This document shows, piece after piece, positions 7,776 through 14,384 of a stretch of 19,905 nucleotides of DNA (its first letter is position 1; every line of letters begins with the position of its first letter). Location: the NCBI GenBank assembly GCA_046728155.1, contig JBKPDY010000145.1, forward strand, positions 1 to 19,905. Direction: 5' to 3'. Made by a program: the position numbers and the translations under genes. Source of the stretch: CAWDLX01 sp046728155 (lineage in GTDB: Bacteria > Actinomycetota > Actinomycetes > Mycobacteriales > Micromonosporaceae). The notes beneath the pieces are model-generated. The model made no database searches. It saw only the letters and a list, made by a program, of their open reading frames with translations, and was not told the DNA's origin.

Positions 7776-7885
7776 TTCGGTACCTGACCGACCAGGGCAT
7801 CACCATCAAAGTGTTCTCCGGCGACAACGTGACCCCGGTCGGCGGGATCTCCCGCGCATTGCAGATTCGGGCCACCGTGCGCCAC
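7760..7885 (+). pseudogene. Fragment of a P-type cation ATPase (P-domain)
   Basis: The plus frame starting with GAA at 7760 reads EAAQTLRYLTDQGITIKVFS and then GDNVTPVGGISRAL. This is the P-domain segment of P-type ATPases just after the nucleotide-binding region (family pattern: E-A-A-x-T-L-R-Y, then K-V-x-S-G-D-N-x-x-T-V-G). Only about 40 residues are recognisable, with no aspartyl-phosphate motif and no membrane helices. The similarity fades after about 7850-7885. It is not a copy of the MgtA-type gene at 15906-18597, which has a different sequence at this point (TLGIAVKIVTGDN). Confidence 0.6.
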
Positions 7886-7962
7886 GCCCGGCGGCCCCTG
7901 CGTCGGCTTTTCAAATCATGGCTTGCCGGATCCGCCTCCCCGACTCAGCGCATACCACGCAG

Positions 7963-9657
7963 CTACGTGACGACGAACGGTTGCATCATGTCGTTATCTT
8001 CGTGCTCGACGATGTGGCAGTGATGGACATAGGTCTGCGGGGCGGTCACCCCCGCAGGAAGGTCGAACCGGCCGCGAATCGTCGTGAAGTAGCCGGGATT
8101 GGCTTTGGTCGTGTCTTTGAAACCACGTTCCTCGGGCTCGGCGGGAAGCATCGGCCCCGTCGCGTAGGGCGTTGGATCGATGCCTCCCGGCACGCCAAAG
8201 GCGCCGCCGTTGTCCGCGACGTACGCGGCGACATCGAACGGCGTACGTCCGACCACCTGATGGGTGAACAGGTGCGTGTGCATCGGATGAGTATCAGCGG
8301 TCAGGTTGACATAGACCCAGTCCTCTACAGTGCCGACCGCGGGGTTCTCCGAGCCCCCGACGTCGCCGAAATGAACGCCATTCAGATTGAGGAACCAGCT
8401 GGCGGTGTCTGCCCCGACTTCGTTGAGCGTGATGTAGCGCGTACGAACCGGACTTGACAGGTTGGCGGCCCGGCCCGGCAAGCTGGCTGGGATGGCGTTT
8501 GGGCCGGGCTGGCTGGCGGTGGTTCCCACTCGTACCTGTATCACGGGCGACAACGGGGGGGCCGGTGTCGAGACCGGCTTCGGCGGGTTGGTGTTCTTCA
8601 GGACCAGCGTCTGACCCGCGGCTCGGCTGAAGTCGACGAGGACATCGGCCCGCTCGGCCGGCGCCAGCACGAGCCGCTTCATGGACACCGGCTTGTCCCA
8701 CATGCCGCCCTCGGCACCGATCTGCCATATCTGCACGCCGCCAAGATCGAGGTTGAGTATCCGGGCGTTACAGCCGTTCAGAATGCGGAACCTGTACATC
8801 CGCGGCTCGACGTTCAGGAAAGGCCAAACCTTGCCGTTGACAACCATGACGTCGCCGAAGTACTCGCCGATCCATGTGACGCCGGGGATAGTGCTCCGCG
8901 GATACAAGAGTGTGCCGTCGGGGTTGAACTGACGGTCCTGGATGACGAGCGGGATCTCATACGCTCCGCCCGGTATGCCGACCGGGTTAGGTTCGAGGCC
9001 CGTGTCAAACTCGTCCCGGATAACATAGCCCGCGGCGAGTCCGGCAAACACGTTGAGCCGCGTGGTGCCGAGGCCGTGATCATGAAACCACAGTAGTGAG
9101 GCCGGCATCTGCGGGGGCTGGTTGGGATAGAAGACGGTCTGCGTCTCGCCGGGACCGAATCCGTTGGGCGTCACGGCCGGGTTGCCGTCACTCGTTGCGG
9201 CTACGAACCCGCCGTGCAGATGGGTCATCACGCGCACGTTGTCGCCGAGCGGAGTCAATCGTGTGTCCACTGGGATCCACGCCGGATAGACCTCCGGCAG
9301 CCTGTGGGTGAACGTGGCCTGGATCGGCGTGCCGCTCCGAGCCGACACGACCAGCCCGAACGACCCGGCCTGCCCGCCAAGGCCGGTGCCGTCGTCATAT
9401 GCCCACAGCGGCGTTGGCGGCAATTGCGGATGCAGCTGCCTCGTGATCTCGGTCTGCGTGAACGAGTACTGATTCGGCCCGCTCGGCGTCGCCACGACGA
9501 TACCCGCCCCCGGCAACGGCAAGGGCTGGACGTACTTCGCCAACTTGCCACCCACCGCGGCGGAGGCCGCCTCCGGCCACCCCACCAATGACACCGACAT
9601 GGCTGCGCCGGCACCCACCCCATAGCGGAGGAACTGGCGACGACTGAGACTGCTCAC
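7963..9657 (-). CDS. Tat-exported multicopper oxidase (laccase/CotA-bilirubin oxidase type)
   Basis: 564 residues from the GTG at 9657-9655, with GAGGAG five bases upstream. The N-terminus carries a twin-arginine signal (SRRQFLRYGVGAGA) followed by a hydrophobic stretch and an ASAA cleavage region, so folded, copper-loaded protein is probably exported. All four copper-ligand motifs are present: HLHGG (H146, H148), WFHDHG (H192, H194), HPMHTHLF (H457, H460, H462), and HHCHIVEHEDNDMM with the type-1 ligands C547, H552 and probably M557. Such enzymes oxidise phenols, metals or bilirubin-like substrates with reduction of O2 to water. The substrate cannot be told from sequence. The gene stands alone, divergent from narI, and ends about 80 bases from the ATPase fragment. 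Confidence 0.93.
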   Translation of the reverse strand: MSSLSRRQFLRYGVGAGAAMSVSLVGWPEAASAAVGGKLAKYVQPLPLPGAGIVVATPSGPNQYSFTQTEITRQLHPQLPPTPLWAYDDGTGLGGQAGSFGLVVSARSGTPIQATFTHRLPEVYPAWIPVDTRLTPLGDNVRVMTHLHGGFVAATSDGNPAVTPNGFGPGETQTVFYPNQPPQMPASLLWFHDHGLGTTRLNVFAGLAAGYVIRDEFDTGLEPNPVGIPGGAYEIPLVIQDRQFNPDGTLLYPRSTIPGVTWIGEYFGDVMVVNGKVWPFLNVEPRMYRFRILNGCNARILNLDLGGVQIWQIGAEGGMWDKPVSMKRLVLAPAERADVLVDFSRAAGQTLVLKNTNPPKPVSTPAPPLSPVIQVRVGTTASQPGPNAIPASLPGRAANLSSPVRTRYITLNEVGADTASWFLNLNGVHFGDVGGSENPAVGTVEDWVYVNLTADTHPMHTHLFTHQVVGRTPFDVAAYVADNGGAFGVPGGIDPTPYATGPMLPAEPEERGFKDTTKANPGYFTTIRGRFDLPAGVTAPQTYVHHCHIVEHEDNDMMQPFVVT

Positions 9658-10009
9658 GACTGCTCCTCAGCTTGACAAAACCGGCGACCGGATTCGGTTT
9701 AGGCCCGCAAGGGACACCAGCACAACGACCGAACGGCCTAGGTCGCTCCAACTGATCGGCCAACGGCTGCACCGCATCACTCGAAGGTGTCAATCGGACG
9801 GACAACGTCGGGCATCCGCGTTCCGCCGCGGATCCGGCCAGGCAATCGATGCCGGAATGGATCTTTCGGCTCGTAGGCCGGGCCCAAGGTCACGACGAGC
9901 CCGGGACGTTCGCCTCTAACGGGAGCATTGGGCGGGCGACACAGTCAGGGACATGAGGTCCGCCGCGGGACGGCTGTCGTGTGCCTCACCTGGGATGTGA
10001 GATGCCGCC
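9658..10009. other. Divergent intergenic region between multicopper oxidase and narI
   Basis: No convincing gene is seen in these 352 bases. The region holds the oxidase ribosome binding site at its left end and two imperfect motif-like sites: GGGCCCAAGGTCA at 9880-9892, and GGGAC-N4-GGTCC at 9948-9961. Confidence 0.6.
9880..9892. promoter_or_regulatory. Weak DosR-like operator candidate upstream of narI
   Basis: GGGCCCAAGGTCA differs from GGNCC-N3-GGNCC only at the last base and lies 117 bases upstream of the narI ATG. It is 223 bases from the oxidase start. This is weaker than the other copies. Confidence 0.3.
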
Positions 10010-10669
10010 ATGGCCACACTTCTCTGGCTGGTGCTGCCGTACCTGGCGCTCGCCTGTTTCGTACTGGGACACATATGGCGCTGGCGGTACGACCAGTTCG
10101 GCTGGAAGACATTGCGTACCCCACTCGTTGAGAACCGGATCATGCGACTGGGAACCCCGCTGCTCCACCTCGGAGTCCTCGCGGTGATCATCGGCCACCT
10201 GCTCGGTCTGTTGATCCCGAAGAGCTGGACGGCCGCGGTCGGCGTGACCGACGCGGTCTACCACCAGTTCTCGGTGAGCGCCGGGACTCTGGCTGGCGCC
10301 GCGACGCTCGCCGGGCTGGTGCTGCTCGCTGCCCGCCGGATCATATACAGATCGATCCGCAGGACAACCACCGTCATGGATGTCGCGATGTACGTGGCAC
10401 TCGGGATCGTTGTGGTCCTGGGCCTCTGGGCTACGGTCGGAGTGAATATTCTCGGACCCGGCCAGGACTACCGGGCAACTGTAGCGGTCTGGTGGCGCGG
10501 CACCCTCCTGCTGCGGCCCGATCCTTCGCTGATGGCCAGCGTTTCGCTGCTCTTCCAGCTGCATACCCTGGCGGCGCTGGCATTGATCGCCGTCTGGCCG
10601 CTCACCCGGCTGGTGCATGCTTGGGCGGTGCTGATTTCGCTGGTGTGGCAACCTTCGCAGACAGGCTAA
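10010..10669 (+). CDS. narI: Respiratory nitrate reductase gamma subunit (NarI-like cytochrome b), orphan
   Basis: 219 residues with five predicted membrane helices, the expected count for NarI. Conserved features include GHIWRWRYDQFGW after helix 1, histidines 53 and 63 in PLLHLGVLAVIIGHLLG, and the two C-terminal histidines in QLHTLAALALIAVWPLTRLVHAW. These four are the heme b ligands in the family. NarI takes electrons from quinol and passes them to NarH/NarG. No narG, narH or narJ is present in the window, so this subunit stands alone. It may serve a nar operon elsewhere or another quinol-linked partner. The start is the ATG at 10010; the ribosome binding site is weak. It converges on the CBS-BON gene with only 14 bases between stop codons. 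Confidence 0.9.
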   Translation: MATLLWLVLPYLALACFVLGHIWRWRYDQFGWKTLRTPLVENRIMRLGTPLLHLGVLAVIIGHLLGLLIPKSWTAAVGVTDAVYHQFSVSAGTLAGAATLAGLVLLAARRIIYRSIRRTTTVMDVAMYVALGIVVVLGLWATVGVNILGPGQDYRATVAVWWRGTLLLRPDPSLMASVSLLFQLHTLAALALIAVWPLTRLVHAWAVLISLVWQPSQTG

Positions 10670-10691
10670 CGTCCTTGGATCATTTAGGACG
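10670..10691. terminator. Possible short bidirectional hairpin between narI and the CBS-BON gene
   Basis: CGTCCT and AGGACG form a 6-bp inverted repeat around a 10-base loop that includes the stop codon of the minus-strand gene. It lies exactly between two convergent genes. There is no U-tract and the stem is short, so this is tentative. Confidence 0.25.
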
Positions 10692-11322
10692 ATCGCCGGT
10701 CGGCGGGCAGGCGCGCGTAGCCGTGGTCGATGCCAGACCGGATGTCAACGACGCCAGCGACCGAACGGGCAAGGACCTCGACGACCTTCCGCTCGACGTC
10801 GTCGACATAGTCGCCGGTGATCTCGACGACTCCCTCGTGGACGGTCACGTCCCACATCCGATCGCCGCCAGCGTACTGGTCGAGCCTGTGCTGGACATCC
10901 CACTGGATCACGTCATCGGTGCGAACGTACGCGCGAAGAAGGTCATGGCGGCAGACGATGCCCGCCAACTCGGCAGTATCGTCCACAATGGGTATACTGT
11001 GGACGTTGTAGCGCAGCATCGCCTCCGCGATCTCGGCGAGATCGGCCTTGGTCGTCAGGACCACGACATCGCGCGTCATCACGGCAGCGACGGTCCGCGC
11101 GTGCCGGCGATCGTCCAGCGGCATGTACGCAGCATCAGGCGTGTACGCGACGCGTGCCCGCAGCAGGTCGCCTTCGCTCACGATGCCGACCAGGTCGCCC
11201 TCGAGATCGACAACCGGCGCGGCGGTGACATTCTTGTGTGCAAGCAGCGCGGCCGCCTGCTCAACTGAATCGTCGACTCGGATCGTCAGCACTGGCCTGG
11301 TCATCACATCTATCGCAAGCAT
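10684..11322 (-). CDS. CBS-CBS-BON domain protein
   Basis: 212 residues from the ATG at 11322-11320, with GAAGG about ten bases upstream. CBS1 (about 5-57) opens AIDVMTRPVLTI and ends VVDLEGDLVGIVSEGDLL. CBS2 (about 78-133) opens AAVMTRDVVVL and contains IPIVDDTAELAGIVCRHDLL. A C-terminal BON domain (about 140-203) contains TVHEGVVEITGDYVDDVERK. BON domains usually bind membranes or phospholipids, and CBS pairs sense adenine nucleotides, so the protein may couple energy state to an envelope target. It is the intact paralogue of the broken gene at 1-450. A stand-alone CBS-pair protein (Hrp1) is among the most strongly induced DosR targets in mycobacteria. A strong motif copy lies 87 bases upstream (11409-11427). 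Confidence 0.92.
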   Translation of the reverse strand: MLAIDVMTRPVLTIRVDDSVEQAAALLAHKNVTAAPVVDLEGDLVGIVSEGDLLRARVAYTPDAAYMPLDDRRHARTVAAVMTRDVVVLTTKADLAEIAEAMLRYNVHSIPIVDDTAELAGIVCRHDLLRAYVRTDDVIQWDVQHRLDQYAGGDRMWDVTVHEGVVEITGDYVDDVERKVVEVLARSVAGVVDIRSGIDHGYARLPADRRSS

Positions 11323-11408
11323 CTCAGTGCCGCCTTCCTGTCGTTTTCGCCCTCTGCCCGTCCGTCAACTCCTTGGTAGCAGACTCGACTCTCGCCGGCC
11401 GCTTCACG

Positions 11409-11427
11409 TCAGGGCCGAAGGGCCTGA
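11409..11427. promoter_or_regulatory. DosR-like operator candidate between the divergent CBS-BON and 11546 genes
   Basis: TCAGGGCCGAAGGGCCTGA is the most symmetrical copy: TCAGG-N-CC and GG-N-CCTGA arms around GAA. It could serve both divergent genes, lying 86 bases from the CBS-BON start and 118 bases from the start at 11546. A half-site (TTTCGGCCCTGG) lies nearer the latter, around 11502-11513. Confidence 0.6.
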
Positions 11428-11545
11428 CCTGTCTGGGAAGATTGGCACACGTCGGCCGCGCAGGGCTGCCGTCCAGGGACCTGTGTCGCGGCTGCGGTGA
11501 CTTTCGGCCCTGGGAGTCGCAGCCGACGGGGAGCACGGTCAATGG

Positions 11546-12076
11546 GTGTTCGCCGCTCACGAGCTCACCCTCGACGCCCAGTATGAGGTGGTGTGTGCGC
11601 GCCTGGCTCACCTGATCAGGCGGGGTGCCCTGCACAGCCTGTCGTCAGCCGTTCACGAGGGCGGGCTGGACACGGTCGTCCGGGTCGGCCCGTTCGGGGC
11701 CACGCGCGGGCTGTCCAAGCTGGTTCGGTTGCAGGCTCTGGATCCGGTTCACCGCGGCGGCAAGACAACGGTCTCGCTGCGATGGGTGGCCACAGGCGTA
11801 GCCGGAGAGCTGTTTCCGGTGCTCGACGCCGACCTCATCGTGACATCCGACGGTCACGACCGGTCCCGCCTGGAGCTGGTCGGCAGCTACCGGCCGCCGT
11901 TGGGACGGGCCGGCGCGGCGCTGGACAGAGCGATCATGAGCCGCGTCGCTGACGCAACTATTCGGTCTCTCCTGGAACGAGTGGCAACCGCGGTCACCGA
12001 GCCGGCACCAAACTGGCAAGCCAGCGCGGACGCGGCGCCGCGGTGGCTTCCGGTCGTCAGGCCCGACGAATCGTGA
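11546..12076 (+). CDS. Conserved protein of unknown function, SRPBCC-like fold suspected
   Basis: 176 residues from the GTG at 11546. There is no signal peptide or membrane segment. The body alternates beta-rich segments (TVVRVGPFGATRGLSKLVRL, KTTVSLRWVATG, GELFPVLDADLIVTSDG, SRLELVGSYRPPLG) and ends with a long helix (ALDRAIMSRVADATIRSLLE). That layout, a curved sheet with a long C-terminal helix, resembles START/SRPBCC proteins. I recall similar unnamed proteins beside stress and CBS genes in actinobacteria, but no function is known. It is divergent from the CBS-BON gene and shares the motif at 11409-11427. The start is uncertain because the ribosome binding site is weak. Confidence 0.75.
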   Translation: MFAAHELTLDAQYEVVCARLAHLIRRGALHSLSSAVHEGGLDTVVRVGPFGATRGLSKLVRLQALDPVHRGGKTTVSLRWVATGVAGELFPVLDADLIVTSDGHDRSRLELVGSYRPPLGRAGAALDRAIMSRVADATIRSLLERVATAVTEPAPNWQASADAAPRWLPVVRPDES

Positions 12077-12153
12077 CGGACCCGACATCAGGTCTTGCGA
12101 CGCTGCCCCTGGTGTTCTTGGCGTCCGGCCATGATCCTGTTATCACGTTACCT

Positions 12154-13068
12154 GTGAGCCAAACCAATACCCTCGAAATCGACAACCTGTCCAAGCGATT
12201 CGGCGAAGTCATCGCCTTGTCGAACATGACGTTCGACGTCCGGGCCGGCGAGATCTTCGGCTTCGTCGGCAGCAACGGCGCCGGCAAGACCACAACGATG
12301 AGGATAGCGCTCGGCGTGCTGGACGCGGATGCTGGGCAGGTGAGGTGGGCAGGTCAGCCCGTCGACCTGCGGACCCGGCGGCACATCGGCTATATGCCGG
12401 AACAGCGCGGGCTGTACCCGCGCATGCGAGTGGCCGAGCAGTTGGTCTACCTGGCCCGACTACACGGCATGGACCAGGTTGCAGCCGGCGCGGCCACGGA
12501 CAGGTGGACCGAGCGGCTGGGTGTGGCCGAGCGCCGCGACGATGAGGTGCAGAAACTCAGCCTCGGCAACCAGCAGCGGGTCCAGCTGGCCGCGGCGCTC
12601 GTGCACGACCCGACGATCCTGGTGCTCGACGAGCCCTTCTCCGGGCTCGACCCGGTGGCGGTCGACGTGATGGGCAGGGTCCTGCGGGAGAAGGCCGAAG
12701 CCGGTATCCCGTTGCTGTTCTCGAGCCACCAGCTCGACCTGGTGGAGCGCATCTGCGACCGGGTCGGCATCGTGCAGGCCGGGTCGATGGTCGCCTGCGG
12801 CGCGGTGGATGAGCTGCGGGCAGGCGGACCGGAGCGGCTTGTCGTGTCGGCACCGGGCGCGCCGCCCGGATGGGCCGACGGCCTGCCCGGGGTGGTCCAC
12901 GCAACGTACGAGCCGCACCACACCGAACTCGAGCTAGCGCCCGACGCCGACGACCAGGTGGTGCTCAGGGCCGCGCTGGCCACCGGAACGGTTCGCGAGT
13001 TCGCCCGGCGCTCCGCGTCATTGACCGATCTGTTCCGCGACATCGTCACGGCGGGAACCTCCGCATGA
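12154..13068 (+). CDS. ABC transporter ATP-binding protein (NatA/YhaQ-like)
   Basis: 304 residues if started at the GTG at 12154; the open frame extends back to 12043, but the family's usual N-terminus (TLEIDNLSKRFGE) follows this GTG directly. Walker A is GSNGAGKTT (residues 39-47), the signature motif is LSLGNQQR, Walker B is ILVLDEPFSGLD, and the switch histidine is in FSSHQLD. The region after about residue 215 matches the extra C-terminal domain of exporters of the NatA/YhaQ type. The stop overlaps the permease start (ATGA), so translation is coupled. No ribosome binding site is visible before the GTG at 12154. The alternative GTG at 12073 would overlap the end of the upstream gene. Confidence 0.9.
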   Translation: MSQTNTLEIDNLSKRFGEVIALSNMTFDVRAGEIFGFVGSNGAGKTTTMRIALGVLDADAGQVRWAGQPVDLRTRRHIGYMPEQRGLYPRMRVAEQLVYLARLHGMDQVAAGAATDRWTERLGVAERRDDEVQKLSLGNQQRVQLAAALVHDPTILVLDEPFSGLDPVAVDVMGRVLREKAEAGIPLLFSSHQLDLVERICDRVGIVQAGSMVACGAVDELRAGGPERLVVSAPGAPPGWADGLPGVVHATYEPHHTELELAPDADDQVVLRAALATGTVREFARRSASLTDLFRDIVTAGTSA

Positions 13069-14237
13069 ACGCCCTTTGGCTGATCGCTCGACGCGAGATC
13101 ACAACGCGGCTGCGGTCACGGGCCTACCGGATCACGACGATCGCGCTCGCCTTGATCCTGGTCGGCCTCGCCGTGGCGACCCGCCTGATCGGCGGCTCCG
13201 ACTACACAGTCGGCGTCACAAGTGCTACCGCTCCGCTCGCCGCACCGCTGACCGCCAGCGCAACGTCCATCGGCGAGACGGTGACGGCGCAGACCGTGCC
13301 GGACGAGGCCACGGGCCGAGCCGAAGTTCGCTCCGGAAAGCTGGATGCGCTGCTCACCGGCGACGCCACGACGGTTCACGTCGTTGTGAACAATGGCATG
13401 GACGCCAAGCTCGGCAATGCCCTGCACGTCCTGGCCGGCCGGGTCGTCTTCGCACAGCAGATCACCAGTCTCGGCGGGAGCCCGGCATCCGTAGAGGCCG
13501 CGGTCGCCAACGCATCGGTGCAGGTGGATACGCTGCAGGCGCCGCGCACGTACGACACGCAGGCGCTGGTGCTCGGAATCATCGCCGGCATCCTGATCTA
13601 CCTGTCGCTGATGGTTGCCGGACAGGCGGTCGCGCAGGGAGTGGTGGAGGAGAAGACGAGCCGGGTCGTGGAGCTCCTGCTGGCGACCGTGCGCCCGTGG
13701 CAGCTAATGACTGGCAAGGTGCTCGGCATCGGCATCGTCTCGCTGGCCCAGATGACGGTGATCGCGGCATCCGGTGTGATCGCGGGACTCAGCACCGGGG
13801 CGCTGACGATCGGGGCGTCGGCCGCCGCCGGCACACTCGTCTGGCTCGTTGTCTGGTTCCTCCTGGGATATGTCGCGTACGCGCTGGCGGTCGCGGCGCT
13901 GGCCGCCCTCGTGTCCCGCCAGGAGGATGTCGCCGGGGTGGTCACGCCTGTGCTGCTGTTCGTGTTCGTCGGCTACGTCTTGGGCATATCGACCCTGCCC
14001 GCTAATCCGGGCAACGGCCTGATCCAGGCCCTGTCGATGATCCCGACATTCGCGCCGACGCTCATGCCCATGCGCATCGCACTTGGCGGCGTCCCAGTCA
14101 TCGAGTCGGTTGTCGCGGTTGCCGGCATGCTGCTGATAATCCCAGCGTTGGTGTGGCTCTCCGCCCGGATCTACCGCAATGCCGTCGTCCGCTCGGGCGC
14201 TCGGATCAAGCTGACTGATGCATGGCGTGCTTCCTAG
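13065..14237 (+). CDS. ABC-2 type permease (NatB/YhaP-like)
   Basis: 390 residues starting at the ATG at 13065, overlapping the ATPase stop by four bases. One N-terminal membrane helix (about 22-40) follows the positively charged RREITTRLRSRAYR. Next comes a large extracytoplasmic domain (about 45-165), then a cluster of five or so membrane helices in the C-terminal half with the conserved cytoplasmic segment VVEEKTSRVVELLLATVRPWQL, typical of the ABC-2 family with NatB-like layout. With the preceding ATPase it forms an exporter. Members handle sodium, drugs or unknown compounds, so the substrate cannot be assigned. Confidence 0.9.
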   Translation: MNALWLIARREITTRLRSRAYRITTIALALILVGLAVATRLIGGSDYTVGVTSATAPLAAPLTASATSIGETVTAQTVPDEATGRAEVRSGKLDALLTGDATTVHVVVNNGMDAKLGNALHVLAGRVVFAQQITSLGGSPASVEAAVANASVQVDTLQAPRTYDTQALVLGIIAGILIYLSLMVAGQAVAQGVVEEKTSRVVELLLATVRPWQLMTGKVLGIGIVSLAQMTVIAASGVIAGLSTGALTIGASAAAGTLVWLVVWFLLGYVAYALAVAALAALVSRQEDVAGVVTPVLLFVFVGYVLGISTLPANPGNGLIQALSMIPTFAPTLMPMRIALGGVPVIESVVAVAGMLLIIPALVWLSARIYRNAVVRSGARIKLTDAWRAS

Positions 14238-14263
14238 CCACTCGATAGCTTTGCGGTGTTCGT

Positions 14264-14283
14264 CCTGGGGCCGAAGGGCCAGG
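14264..14283. promoter_or_regulatory. DosR-like operator candidate 1 upstream of guaB1
   Basis: CCTGGGGCCGAAGGGCCAGG contains the core GGGCCGAAGGGCC (14268-14280), identical to the core of the 11409 site, with CCT/AGG outer arms. It begins 26 bases after the permease stop and ends 101 bases before the guaB1 ATG. Confidence 0.55.
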
Positions 14284-14290
14284 CCGTCGT

Positions 14291-14303
14291 GGACCTCTGG
14301 CCC
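14291..14303. promoter_or_regulatory. DosR-like operator candidate 2 upstream of guaB1
   Basis: GGACCTCTGGCCC fits GGNCC-N3-GGNCC exactly. It lies 23 bases centre to centre from the first copy, about two DNA turns, which would place two bound dimers on the same face of the helix. It ends 81 bases before the ATG. Confidence 0.55.
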
Positions 14304-14384
14304 TCCTCCATGTCATCTGACCCGTTCGCCGCAAGCCGATGCGGAAAGGCTCACGGCAATCGGAGCGACGCGATACTCGTTAGC

